14,328 bases of DNA from Bacteroidota bacterium (GTDB taxonomy: Bacteria; Bacteroidota; Bacteroidia; Bacteroidales; Dysgonomonadaceae). The translations under genes and the position numbers were made by a program. The notes beneath the pieces were generated by a model. That model was given only the letters and a program-made list of their open reading frames with translations, made no database searches and had not been told where the DNA came from. This document shows positions 1 to 8,700 of the stretch, piece by piece (position 1 is the stretch's first letter; each line of letters begins with the position of its first letter). The stretch spans positions 1 through 14,328 of the forward strand of contig JAEZZZ010000088.1 in assembly GCA_023418255.1 (NCBI GenBank), read 5' to 3'.

Positions 1-678
1 TGAGCGATTTATTTGCGTGTCTGGCATAAAACCGAACAGAAGATTAAATGATAAACTTGTTAAAGAACTCGTGGAGTTTGCAGCCATTGCTGCATGACTC
101 ATATAGTAAATTTTTAACGGACTATTGCGATATATAACTCTTATATATAAGACAATAAAGAGAATGAGGATGGTGGCGATGATAATTGGTATAAAAAGGG
201 CAAGAATAGAAAATCCGGTGGCTGCAACACCTTCACCGGTTGAAACTATCGGATTGCCGATTCCGGCGGTAAACTTGCTCGACAACAAGCGAGTCAGAGA
301 ACTTCCCGTCTGAATGGTGGTTGCTGAACCACCGCCTACAATAAATCCCATAATCCACCTGATCCATTCACTGTCAGACGGAAAAACTGAGGTCATAAGC
401 AGTGTGCCCGCCATCAACGCCAAAGGAGTGGAAATGGTGTCCAGTAGATTATCAACAAAGGGAATGTAGTATGCCAAAACTTCGATCACGGCTGCTGCAC
501 CAAAACATAGTAGCGCGGGTATCGATGACATCCAGACAAAATTATCGCCTAATGGTAAAAAACCAAAATGTGCTGCTAATCCTGCAATCAACAACGGAAC
601 AAAAACTCTAAATCCGCTACTTGCACTCAGTCCAATTCCCAATGCGATGGCACTGATTGTTTCTATATTAAATTCCAT
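1..678 (-). CDS. DUF4126 family integral membrane protein (no stop reached before the left edge)
   Basis: Reading from ATG at 678 down to base 1 gives 226 codons with no stop. The N-terminus (MEFNIETISAIALGIGLSAS, then SGFRVFVPLL) is what I recall of DUF4126 proteins, a family of unknown function. Hydrophobic segments lie at about residues 6-37, 47-67, 79-95, 105-120 and 160-185, with a Gly/Ser-rich stretch (GGGSATTIQTGSS) between the last two. The last segment ends in a basic YIRVIYRN sequence around residue 186, near where I would expect the family to stop. After that the frame continues with a Ser/Thr-rich tail that lies antisense to a likely plus-strand gene end. The true C-terminus is therefore uncertain. 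A promoter-like sequence lies upstream at 731-763, so the gene may be transcribed apart from the acetyltransferase 117 bp upstream. Confidence 0.75.
   Translation of the reverse strand, partial: MEFNIETISAIALGIGLSASSGFRVFVPLLIAGLAAHFGFLPLGDNFVWMSSIPALLCFGAAAVIEVLAYYIPFVDNLLDTISTPLALMAGTLLMTSVFPSDSEWIRWIMGFIVGGGSATTIQTGSSLTRLLSSKFTAGIGNPIVSTGEGVAATGFSILALFIPIIIATILILFIVLYIRVIYRNSPLKIYYMSHAAMAANSTSSLTSLSFNLLFGFMPDTQINRS
2..97 (+). CDS. C-terminal fragment of an unidentified protein (5' end outside window)
   Basis: An open frame enters from the left edge and ends at a TGA at 95-97, giving 31 residues. The segment looks protein-like: a short hydrophobic strand (FICVSGIKP), then a charged amphipathic helix (LNDKLVKELVEFAAIAA) at the end. 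A strand followed by a terminal helix would suit an alpha/beta fold, but the fragment is too short to name a family and I do not recognise it. It lies tail-to-tail with the DUF4126 gene on the minus strand, and the open minus-strand frame overlaps it completely. This reading looks more like real protein than the minus-strand reading of the same bases. Sequence to the left is needed to settle it. Confidence 0.45.
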   Translation, partial: ERFICVSGIKPNRRLNDKLVKELVEFAAIAA

Positions 679-730
679 AAAACATTACATTGTAGAATGT
701 TTTGGCAAACACCAATCTTTATGAAAGTGA

Positions 731-763
731 AAAAAATATCTTCCTGCTTTCAACTAAGACAAA
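731..763 (-). promoter_or_regulatory. Possible Bacteroidetes-type promoter for the DUF4126 gene
   Basis: On the minus strand TTTG (760-763) is followed after 21 bases by TATTTTTT (731-738). This matches the TAnnTTTG -7 element except for the last base. The inferred transcription start near 724 would give a leader of about 45 nt. The assignment rests on pattern only, and A/T-rich DNA gives such matches by chance. Confidence 0.3.
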
Positions 764-795
764 TGAAATTGCTCTTTGTTTAAATATGACGCGAT

Positions 796-1128
796 TTATT
801 TGTGTGGAATGCCGCACGCGTCACCTGTGGGTTCATCGTCGGAGTGTTGCCACACATCGGCAAATAGATCGGGATGACGGCGAAATTTTGCAAGAATATA
901 GGAGCAGGTGGGCAAGATCTTATAGTTGTTTTCACGTGCGTAGCTTACAAGTTTGTCAAAAAGCTTTGCCGCGATACCCTGTCCTTCCAGTTTTTTACGA
1001 ACGCCTGTATGATACGCATTTATTATGCTGTTTTGAATTTCGAAATTTAGTTCGGCAAGTTGCTCTTCATCTTGTATAATGAAGAAACTGCCAGATTTGT
1101 TGCTGTCGAGGTTAAAAAATATTTCCAT
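796..1128 (-). CDS. Small GNAT-type N-acetyltransferase (YjdJ / Acetyltransf_CG type)
   Basis: The 110-residue product matches the compact single-domain GNAT subfamily typified by YjdJ, which is predicted to move an acetyl group from acetyl-CoA to an unknown amine. Two beta strands (residues 13-19 and 25-32) lead into the loop NAYHTGVRKKLEGQG. The acetyl-CoA-binding loop GQGIAAKLF is at 49-57, followed by a helix (LFDKLVSYARENN) and the strand and Cys segment YKILPTCSYILAKFRRHP, with Cys75 at the position usual for this subfamily. The last 15 residues, after VWQ, are a polar tail. The start is ATG at 1128, 23 bp after the stop of the MscS gene. No promoter is visible between them, so they are probably co-transcribed. 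The substrate cannot be read from sequence. Confidence 0.8.
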   Translation of the reverse strand: MEIFFNLDSNKSGSFFIIQDEEQLAELNFEIQNSIINAYHTGVRKKLEGQGIAAKLFDKLVSYARENNYKILPTCSYILAKFRRHPDLFADVWQHSDDEPTGDACGIPHK

Positions 1129-1133
1129 CTTAG

Positions 1134-1156
1134 ATTGTTTGTTATTGTTTGTTATT
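1134..1156. repeat. 10-bp tandem repeat across the mscS-like/GNAT junction
   Basis: ATTGTTTGTT occurs twice in direct succession (1134-1143 and 1144-1153) and is followed by ATT. It covers the stop codon of the channel gene (1152-1154) and most of the 23 bp leader of the acetyltransferase. On the coding strand it reads as an unstructured A/C-rich leader. It could be a slippage-prone spot that changes spacing between the two genes, or simply low-complexity sequence. Confidence 0.6.
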
Positions 1157-2096
1157 TCACATCTTTCAATGTGTATCGTTTAAAATCCTCACCTCGCTCT
1201 TCGTTGTAGAAATGGAGCACGCGTTGTGGAAGAGAAATGTCAATATTGAACTCGCCAAAACGTTTGAATATGGCAAACCGCAAATCACTTTTAATGTTTT
1301 CCACCCGAAATACATTAGTGCTCCAAAAATAGAGCGTAAAGCTCAGGAACGAGTCCGAAAAGTCATTGAGGCGCACAAACGGTGGAGGCGTTTTTAAGAC
1401 TCCTGCTTGCTTGTTTACAATTTCCATTAATAAATGTCTTACCAATTCTGGATCAGAGTCGTATCCAACACCCACAGTGACATCAAAGCGAGAGGCTTCC
1501 AGATTGTGCGTCCAATTGATAATATTGTTTCGTGTGAGCTGTGAGTTGGGCAGGAGAATGTATTTATCGTCACGTGTAAGAATAAGTGTCGTTCGAAGAT
1601 TGATTTTCTTTACTTCACAAACCAAGCCATTCACTTCAACAACGTCACTCACCTTTATTGATGAATCAATTAACAAGATGATGCCTGACACAAAGTCGCT
1701 GAACAGGTTTTGCAACCCCATACCGATACCCACCAGTAATGCTGCCGAACCTCCTAAAATAAGGGTCAGATTAAACCCGAGTGACTGCATTATCCATATT
1801 ACTGAAATCGCTACCACAACATATTTTATCAGGCTATACAAAGAATATTGTTTACCTACATTGATGTGTTTGTTTTTAATGATTGCTTTTTTTATGAGTT
1901 TTAGCCCAATCATCGTTGCGACGACGATGATTGCTACCTCAACAAAATCCCAGATGGTCAGTGAGAATTTGGAACTCTCAATTAGTTTTGTATTCAAAAA
2001 GCTGTCCTTTCCAAAATTTTCCGCAATTTTGTCACCCATATGTGGAATAGCGATCAAAGCATTTAAAAAATCGAAACAAACGAGGCCCATACGCAT
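1152..2096 (-). CDS. MscS-family small-conductance mechanosensitive ion channel
   Basis: The 314-residue protein has the three-helix MscS layout. Membrane segments lie at about 50-68 and 88-107, and the pore helix TM3 at about 110-144. TM3 carries the glycine/alanine-rich packing stretch GGSAALLVGIGMG and the hallmark GLQNLFSDFVSG (127-138). The cytoplasmic beta domain follows, with the LLPNSQL motif at 181-187, and then an alpha/beta C-terminal domain to about 290. Channels of this family open under membrane tension and release solutes on osmotic downshift. The first 50 residues are weakly amphipathic and vary in the family. The start ATG at 2096 is supported by a perfect TAnnTTTG element 20 bp upstream; ATG at 2090 is an alternative. 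This is the first gene of a minus-strand group and is divergent from the esterase. Confidence 0.92.
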   Translation of the reverse strand: MRMGLVCFDFLNALIAIPHMGDKIAENFGKDSFLNTKLIESSKFSLTIWDFVEVAIIVVATMIGLKLIKKAIIKNKHINVGKQYSLYSLIKYVVVAISVIWIMQSLGFNLTLILGGSAALLVGIGMGLQNLFSDFVSGIILLIDSSIKVSDVVEVNGLVCEVKKINLRTTLILTRDDKYILLPNSQLTRNNIINWTHNLEASRFDVTVGVGYDSDPELVRHLLMEIVNKQAGVLKTPPPFVRLNDFSDSFLSFTLYFWSTNVFRVENIKSDLRFAIFKRFGEFNIDISLPQRVLHFYNEERGEDFKRYTLKDVK

Positions 2097-2116
2097 TGAG
2101 TCTTTATTTTATTGCT

Positions 2117-2124
2117 CAAAAGTA
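2117..2124 (-). promoter_or_regulatory. -7 element of a probable promoter for the mechanosensitive channel gene
   Basis: The minus strand reads TACTTTTG, a perfect match to the Bacteroidetes TAnnTTTG -7 element. It would place transcription start near 2110, about 14 nt before the ATG. No good TTTG lies at the expected upstream spacing, so the promoter is only half supported. Confidence 0.4.
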
Positions 2125-2234
2125 CGGAAAAAGCTTGAATTACCGAGAACATTTGCCTTTCATTTTTATATTTTGATATTCAGAAATGTTTTTTAGCTTT
2201 TGACGGGTGGTTTAATTATAAAAAAAACCATACA

Positions 2235-2264
2235 TTTGCAATAGAATTTAAACTTATATATTTT
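2235..2264 (+). promoter_or_regulatory. Probable promoter for the esterase/phosphoesterase pair
   Basis: TTTG at 2235-2238 is followed after 18 bases by TATATTTT (2257-2264), a seven-of-eight match to TAnnTTTG. The inferred start near 2271 gives a leader of about 24 nt, typical for the phylum. Only 52 bp without a comparable motif separate the esterase from the next gene, so this promoter probably serves both. Confidence 0.45.
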
Positions 2265-2294
2265 ATTCACCTACATTATTAAAATTATAAAGAA

Positions 2295-3128
2295 ATGAAC
2301 CGTTGTTTTCTCACATTATTAAGTTTGACTCTTTGTGTAGCATCAATTTTCTCTGCCAAAGTAGAAAAAGTGATCATTCACAGCCAAACGATGCAAAAAA
2401 ATATTCCTGCCATCATCGTCATCCCCGATTCGTATGCCAAAGACAAGAAATATCCGGTTTTTTACTTGTTGCATGGGTACAGTGGCGACTACACCAATTG
2501 GGGAAATGCAGATGAAGTGAAAACTATTGCTGACCGCCATGACATGATTGTTGTGTGTCCTGATGGTGGATATAGCAGTTGGTATTTCGACAGTCCTATT
2601 GATGCGGGCTCTCAATATGAAACATATATTTCAAAAGAGGTGGTCGCGTGGGTCGATAATCATTATCGCACAATTCCATCGCGTGAGGGAAGAGCCATTT
2701 CCGGTATCAGTATGGGAGGGCATGGCGCACTTTATCTTGCATTTCGTCACCAAGATGTTTTTGGAGTTTGTGGCTCGATGAGTGGAGGGGTAGATATTCG
2801 TCCGTTTCCAAATAGTTGGGAAATATTCAAAAAAATAGGTGCCCAATCGCAATTTCCGGAACGTTGGGAGAAAAATACCGTGATGGGTTTGTTACATTTG
2901 CTCACTCCCGGCGGATTAAAAATTATTCTGGATTGTGGTACTGACGATTTCTTCTATGGAGTAAATAAGAATTTGCACGAAGCTCTTTTATATCGAAAAA
3001 TTCCTCACGAATTTATTTCGCGTCCAGGTGTACATGATTGGAATTATTGGAAAAATGCGGTTTTCTTTCAAGCACTTTTTTTTAGTCAATATTTTCGCGA
3101 GTCGTTAGCAGAAAAAACGGCAAATTAA
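2295..3128 (+). CDS. Secreted esterase, alpha/beta hydrolase of the esterase D / feruloyl-esterase-like family
   Basis: The 277-residue protein begins with a signal peptide (hydrophobic residues 5-20, likely signal peptidase I cleavage after Ala21), so it should act in the periplasm or outside the cell. The rest is a PF00756-type alpha/beta hydrolase. The oxyanion-side motif LLHGYSGD is at 58-65, the nucleophile elbow GISMG at 137-141 with Ser139, the likely acid at Asp218 in CGTDDFF, and the catalytic His247 in PGVHDWNYW. Members include feruloyl and acetyl-xylan esterases, S-formylglutathione hydrolases and mycolyltransferase-like enzymes. The signal peptide argues against the cytosolic S-formylglutathione hydrolase role. 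The substrate is unknown, but an ester on a polysaccharide or envelope component is plausible. The next gene encodes a secreted phosphoesterase 52 bp downstream, so the two may act on related substrates. Confidence 0.88.
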   Translation: MNRCFLTLLSLTLCVASIFSAKVEKVIIHSQTMQKNIPAIIVIPDSYAKDKKYPVFYLLHGYSGDYTNWGNADEVKTIADRHDMIVVCPDGGYSSWYFDSPIDAGSQYETYISKEVVAWVDNHYRTIPSREGRAISGISMGGHGALYLAFRHQDVFGVCGSMSGGVDIRPFPNSWEIFKKIGAQSQFPERWEKNTVMGLLHLLTPGGLKIILDCGTDDFFYGVNKNLHEALLYRKIPHEFISRPGVHDWNYWKNAVFFQALFFSQYFRESLAEKTAN

Positions 3129-3180
3129 CGGATACTTAAGCATCTCTTAAAATAATAAACAATACAAGAGCTGTTAAAAA

Positions 3181-5154
3181 ATGAGATATTATCTAGGTAC
3201 GTTATTCATTTTCGCACTTTTTCTTCCCCCTTTTCTGTCTTTCCCTTCCAATGTAGTGGAGACATGTATAGTGGATGGAAAACAAAATAAGTGTCCAGAA
3301 TTGCAAGATCGCGATTCTGCTATAAGAACGAAGCAACGGAAATTTTTAAAGCGATTTGAAAGTGCCTCGTTTACATTCGCGTTGGTAACCGACACTCATG
3401 TGGGAACAAAAACCGGTGAGGAAGATTTACGCCGAACAGTTTCTGATATCAACTCTTTGAATGATATCGCGTTTGTGTTGGTGTCGGGCGATGTTACCGA
3501 GTTCGGATCTGACGAAGAAATTATTACCGCGAAGCGTCTGCTTGATGGCCTGAAAGTCCCATATTATGTTGTTCCGGGAAATCATGATTCCAATTGGTCG
3601 GAAAGCGGCAACAATACTTTTCTACAGGTGTTTGGCAGCGAAACATTTCGATTTGACTATGGAGGCTATCTTTTTATTGGCCTGGCGTCCGGCCCAAATA
3701 TGCGTATGGGGCCGGGACAAATTCCACGTGAGAATTTAACTTGGTTTTTTGAACAACTACGTACAGTAGATAAAAAACAACCTCTGATTTTTGTAAACCA
3801 TTATCCTATGGACGCCGGACTCAATAATTGGTTCGAGGTGATGGACGCGCTACGTCCTTTTAATGTAAAGATGATACTTTGTGGCCATGGACACCAGGAT
3901 CGCGAATATGCATTCGAAGGAATAAAGGCGGCGATGTGTCGCTCCAATTTACGTGCCGAGGCGGACTACGGGGGGTACAACATAATTACAATTGATGGCG
4001 ACTCTATCATTTTTAGGGAGCGCCTTTGTAACGGAAAAACTCTTGCGCCGTGGCTTTCCTATACCCTCGCGGATATGCCCGACTGGGAGAAATATCCTTC
4101 ACGTCCCGATTTCTCAATGAATAAAAATAATCCATTTGTAGAGCAAATTTGGCGAAAACAAGAAAAGAGTGATATTGGTAGCGGCATGTGTCTGGAGGAT
4201 AACAAACTTGTTTATGCCAATACCAATGGTGAGATTAAGTGTGTTGAGGCGTCTTCCGGAGACTTGAATTGGAGCTACAAAACCGGAGGCAAGATCTACT
4301 CTACACCAACAATTTATAAAGGGACAGTTTGGTGTGCCTCGTCCGATTCCTTCCTGTACGGACTCAACTTTTCCGATGGAAAACTTCTGCATCGGTTGAA
4401 AAATGAAAAAGCGGTGGTGTCCTCACCCGTTTGCGCCGACAACAAGGTCATCGTAGCCGGCAGTGATGGACATTGCCGGGCGTGGAATGTTGTGTCGGGA
4501 GAGCTATTGTGGGACTATGGGGATGTGAAGAATTTTGTTGTCACGCGACTGCAAATCAAAGATGGATCGGTTTATTTTGGAAGTTGGGGGAATCAATTTT
4601 ACGCTTTGGATATAGTGACGGGAAAGCCGCGTTGGATATGGAACAGTGGGCATAACAATCGCATGTTGTCGCCGGCGCAAGTAGTTCCGGTGTTTGCTCA
4701 TGGACGTGTTTACCTAGCCTCGCCCGATCGTTATATGACTGTATTAGCTGAACAAACGGGGCGGGTAATTTGGAGACATAAAGACTCGGAACTTCGCGCT
4801 CGTGAGTCAATCGGAATTTCAGAAGATGGAAATACAATATACGCCAAAACGATGGATGGTCAGCTTATCGCTCTTGACGCTACAACTGCCGAACGAGTTG
4901 TTAAGTGGGTATCCACAGGTGAAGACATGGGATATGAGTTGGCACCCACACCGGTTGTTGAGAAAAACGGTGTGGTATATGCACCCACGGATAAAGGGTT
5001 GATTTATGCGTATCGAGCGTCCGATGGCGCGTTTTTATGGAAATATCGTGTGTCGTTTGGTTTGATTAATATGATTTTACCTGCTGATAGGGGAGAGGTG
5101 TACGTCTCCGCTATGGATGGCCGGCTGGTAAAACTAAAAGTTTCCAATTTATAA
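3181..5154 (+). CDS. Secreted calcineurin-like metallophosphoesterase fused to a PQQ-like beta-propeller
   Basis: The 657-residue protein starts with a signal peptide (hydrophobic residues 3-20), implying export. Residues about 62-285 form a calcineurin-like phosphoesterase with all metal-site motifs: DTH (Asp71, His73), GDVTE (Asp104), GNHD (Asn134, His135), NHYP (His207) and GHGH (His236, His238). This order resembles class III cyclic-nucleotide phosphodiesterases, but the family is broad. After a linker rich in charged residues, about 335-655 form a PQQ-like propeller. Its W-type strand-end motifs recur at 364, 404 (His in place of Trp), 444, 485, 531, 576 and 620, giving seven repeats of about 40-46 residues. 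Propellers of this type often bind partners or ligands rather than PQQ itself. The protein probably hydrolyses a phosphomono- or diester outside the cytoplasm, and it sits in an apparent operon with the esterase. The substrate is unknown. Confidence 0.88.
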   Translation: MRYYLGTLFIFALFLPPFLSFPSNVVETCIVDGKQNKCPELQDRDSAIRTKQRKFLKRFESASFTFALVTDTHVGTKTGEEDLRRTVSDINSLNDIAFVLVSGDVTEFGSDEEIITAKRLLDGLKVPYYVVPGNHDSNWSESGNNTFLQVFGSETFRFDYGGYLFIGLASGPNMRMGPGQIPRENLTWFFEQLRTVDKKQPLIFVNHYPMDAGLNNWFEVMDALRPFNVKMILCGHGHQDREYAFEGIKAAMCRSNLRAEADYGGYNIITIDGDSIIFRERLCNGKTLAPWLSYTLADMPDWEKYPSRPDFSMNKNNPFVEQIWRKQEKSDIGSGMCLEDNKLVYANTNGEIKCVEASSGDLNWSYKTGGKIYSTPTIYKGTVWCASSDSFLYGLNFSDGKLLHRLKNEKAVVSSPVCADNKVIVAGSDGHCRAWNVVSGELLWDYGDVKNFVVTRLQIKDGSVYFGSWGNQFYALDIVTGKPRWIWNSGHNNRMLSPAQVVPVFAHGRVYLASPDRYMTVLAEQTGRVIWRHKDSELRARESIGISEDGNTIYAKTMDGQLIALDATTAERVVKWVSTGEDMGYELAPTPVVEKNGVVYAPTDKGLIYAYRASDGAFLWKYRVSFGLINMILPADRGEVYVSAMDGRLVKLKVSNL

Positions 5155-5345
5155 AAAAAGGCTTTCTTCTATCATTATTCAAGGCTTCGATCTATAAGGA
5201 TTGTCGCGCACAACGTTTTGGTTATCTGCAATGATGAATATATTCAACCATTAGCGTAAAAATCCGTTCTGTTAAAAGAGAGGTGCTGAATAGTCTTTTT
5301 TGCCAGCTGTCTTTGTTTGTTGTTAATTGATTCGTAACCATTTGG
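5155..5345. other. Convergent intergenic gap between the phosphoesterase and crcB genes
   Basis: These 191 bp separate two converging transcription units, so terminators are expected. I see only weak candidates: AAAAGA and TCTTTT, 14 bases apart, near 5274-5299, and TAACC/GGTTA at 5335-5348 overlapping the crcB stop. No gene, tRNA or strong GC-rich hairpin is visible. Confidence 0.6.
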
Positions 5346-5720
5346 TTATCGCGTCAAGCGTAACCCTATCCAAACGGCAGCCATTCCAACAATAACGCTT
5401 AGGAAGGTGTAAAAAAAGAATGCCGGCCATTGATGTGTTTCAATCAGACGAACATTTTCGTAAGCGAATGTTGAAAAAGTGGTGTACCCACCACAAAATC
5501 CGACAATGAAAAGCAATCGGAATGTTTGATTTTCAGCTTCATGTGAAAGCATCCAGCCCGAAAGCAGACCGATAAGAAAACACCCGACAACATTTACTGT
5601 GAATGTTCCAAGGAACATATATTTTTCATTGGCGTAATGCACTACTGTGCGTGATGACAGATATCGAAATATACTTCCAATGCCGCCGCCTAGTCCTACA
5701 AATAAAATATCTTTGAACAC
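5346..5720 (-). CDS. crcB: Fluoride-specific channel CrcB/Fluc
   Basis: The 124-residue product has four membrane segments (about 4-21, 36-58, 66-86 and 97-119) and the family signatures GLGGGIGSIFRY (9-20), GTFTVNVVGCFLIG (38-51) and GFCGGYTTFSTF (74-85). The last of these holds the TTFSTF break that lines the ion path and central sodium site. Fluc proteins work as antiparallel dual-topology dimers that let fluoride leave the cytoplasm. A single gene fits a homodimer. The start is a GTG at 5720; an in-frame TAG nine bases upstream rules out a longer form, and the usual N-terminal GLGGGIGS spacing fits. It begins 20 bp after the helicase stop and is probably the last gene of the four-gene run. 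There is no room for its own fluoride riboswitch in that gap. Confidence 0.93.
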   Translation of the reverse strand: MFKDILFVGLGGGIGSIFRYLSSRTVVHYANEKYMFLGTFTVNVVGCFLIGLLSGWMLSHEAENQTFRLLFIVGFCGGYTTFSTFAYENVRLIETHQWPAFFFYTFLSVIVGMAAVWIGLRLTR

Positions 5721-5740
5721 TTTACTTTTCTATTTACTTG

Positions 5741-8700
5741 TTATACCGGAATAATACGTTTCATTTTTACGTAGAATACAAAACCTGAAACATTTGAAAA
5801 TCCCATCTTTCCAATTAGATTGACATAATATTTCACTTGGCGAATATACTTTTCTTCTTCCACATCACCAAATTTGTAATCTACTACTACAATCTTATCG
5901 TTGCGCATCATGATTCTATCGGGACGATAAAACCCGGCGTGTGGTACCAATAGCGACATTTCGTTCAGTATCGCATAACTGCCATCATACCAACGCGCCA
6001 CTCTGGGTAACGAAAGCCAATCGGTTATTTGCATGACAACGCGTTCCTTTTCGTTTTGGGGTATTTCGCCCGATAGTACCTTTTTATCAACCGCCGAGGC
6101 GATATCATTCATGGTTTCTATATGGCGCAGAATATCGTGCATCAATACGCCATAATCTCGTTTTCCGTTGTCGGCAAAAAAAACGGTGGAATTGAGCCGT
6201 AGTCTGAGGCGGTTGTCAAAAGGAGTGGACTGCCATGTGGCTGTTTTGACCGGTTGTGCTTTTTGGGGAGTTGTCGTTAGTTGCTTTATTTCGCCAAGAA
6301 TAAAGGTGCCTTTTTCTGCATCATATTGTGCTTTCATATTGTTTTGTGCCAGGGATTGAATACTTGCTTTAAGCAAATCGCCTACATTTTTTATTTCACT
6401 GTTTTTACTCTCTTTTTGCGGCGCGAAAGCGAAAAGACAGCTTTTAGCTCGGGTGAAAGCCACATATAGAAGATTGAAATTATCAATAAAAGCAAGCAGT
6501 TTTTCCTCTTGATATTCCTTGTCAAAAATCGATTCCGACAGTACCGGTGAATATTCTACCGGAACAATGGGAAGTGTGTTGAACGGATTTGTTTTTGGCT
6601 GACACCAAATATAGTTTTTGAAACGGTGGCTGTGATCCAAATCCCAATCAACGAATGGCATAATCACCGCCTTAAATTCTAAGCCCTTCGATTTGTGAAT
6701 GGTGAGCATGCGAATAGCATCTTGTTCTTCGGGTGATGAAAGCGTGAGACCATTTTTTTCGTCCCACCATTTCAAAAAAGCCTCCAAATCGGATCCTTGA
6801 TTTGTGTTAAATTTCAATACCACATCAAGAAATGCCTGTATGTAGATGTTTTCTTCGCTGCCAATCGATTTGTTTTGAAGAGCATAAAACGACTCTGCCA
6901 TTTCATACAATGGCAGGTGTGCAAGGCTTTCTAATTTTTGAATTGTGGATTGAATAGATGTCGCATGTTCTTCGGCAGTTAGCATATTGATGATTTCCTG
7001 CGGTGATTTTTCTTTTTCTACAAATCGGAAATACTCGTATAGCGCAAGTGTTCGCTGTGTGTCGTCGTTTGGATTTTTAAGCCAGCGCAGTAGCGCGATT
7101 GCCGCTTTTACACTTGGCGCGTTGCCAATAACGAGTGCTTCATTGGATATAAAATCGTATCGGTAGCCTGAGTTGAGATGCTCTTTTTGATATTTCAATA
7201 ATGCTTCGGCAACCTCTTTGACTTCTTTCTTTTTTCTCAGTAAAATGCAAATATCCTTTAATGAATAGTTGTTGTCTTGCAGTTGCTCAATTAGTTTTGG
7301 AAGCTCTGCCAAAACTTTTTCTTTCCAAGGTTCTTCCTTGTCATCCGCGTCAACAAAGTGAATTTCGACTCGTCCGTTATTATTTTTCCTATTATCCGGA
7401 ATCTCTTGTTGATGCCCTTCGTACGCTTGAGTGATTTTATTGGAAGCGGTTTCTGTGGCTGTATTGTACTGGTTTTGCAGTTTTTCCGCTGCCGTTGCAA
7501 AAAAATCGTTGTTGAACCGAACAATGTTTTCGTCGCTTCGCCAATTGGTAGATAGAGTTTCTTCATGAATCTGCTCGCTGCGGAAATCTTTTGAAATCTC
7601 CTCGTTAAGAAGTCGCCAGTTTGAGTTTCGCCACCGATAGATGCTCTGCTTTATGTCGCCTACGATGAGGTTAAATTGGTTGCCGGCAAGACTTTCCTGA
7701 ATGAGCGGTCGGAAGTTTTTCCATTGCATATCAGAGGTGTCCTGAAACTCATCTATCATATAATTTTTGAACCACGAACCGGTTTTTTCATATATAAAAG
7801 GCGCGTCGCTATCGTTGATGATTTTGTTGAGCAACTCTGTGGTGTCGGAAATGAAAAAAATATTTTCATCTTTTTGCAGCTGTTGAAGCCGTTTCTGTAT
7901 ATCCGACAGGATGCCCAAGGTGTAAAAACTTTTTAAAATAGCATTCGCTGAGTTGTATTCAAAAAGGTTTTTTTTGTCAAAGTGCTGCAACGCTTCATTT
8001 ACTGTCTGATTGAGCCCATTATGGTAAGCGTGCTGAATGGCTTTAACTTTATCCGATGGTGTGGTTTCTGAAAACCATTCATCAACCGTATTCCTTAGCT
8101 TGCGGAATGTGTTGGTGGGCGATTTGATTTCGCCATTTGCCCATTTTATAAAATGATTGAAAGGCGAGCGGCTTGTTCCTTTAAAATCGGAATAATAGAG
8201 ATGATGCGCACTCATTATTTCTACCCCCCGATTGCCCAGCTTTTTGAGTTTACTCTCAAACGTTCGTTTGATGTTCAGCAACTGATTTCTGTATTTGTTT
8301 AGTTCATCCTTGTCTTGAATCTTCTCTTTCTCTTCTTTTGAAAGAAGTTTATATTTTTCTTTGAAAATCTCTTCGCCCAAATATTGAATATCTTGTTTTA
8401 CGTTCCATCCTTTTTGATTTTCAATGTTGTTTTTCATTAACATCAGCAGCCACTTTGTGAGGTCTTTGTCCTTGGATTGACTCAGCTCTAAAAGCATGCT
8501 GTCGATGGCAAGTGAAAGATATGCTTTGTCGTCGAGCTCGATGTTATAGGTGGCAGACAGACCCATTTCTCGCGCGAAAGAACGCGTGATTTGTTGAAAA
8601 AAACGGTCGATGGTGCTGATGTTGAATGAGGAATAATCGTGCAAAATAGATTCTAGGAGCGTGCGTGCTTTTTGTTGTACCTCTTCACGTGATAGATTAT

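Noticed and set aside
681..701. AACATT-N9-AATGTT inverted repeat upstream of the DUF4126 gene
   Set aside because: Short A/T-rich arms with a long loop; easily arises by chance in this region.
1366..2196. Long plus-strand open frame opposite the mechanosensitive channel
   Set aside because: It is antisense to a clear MscS family gene and its translation has no recognisable domain.
2207..2233. TGGTTT/AAACCA hairpin in the divergent region
   Set aside because: A stem of six pairs with a long A/T loop, lying between two divergent promoters where no terminator is expected.
5274..5299. AAAAGA/TCTTTT inverted repeat as a bidirectional terminator
   Set aside because: Six A/T-rich pairs around a 14-base loop are too weak to call.
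5335..5348. TAACC-ATTT-GGTTA hairpin as crcB terminator
   Set aside because: The stem is only five base pairs, A/T-rich, overlaps the stop codon and is not followed by a T-run on the minus strand.
5721..5740. Fluoride riboswitch in front of crcB
   Set aside because: Only 20 bp separate the helicase stop from the crcB start, too short for the fluoride aptamer, and I see no such fold at the gene's leader.
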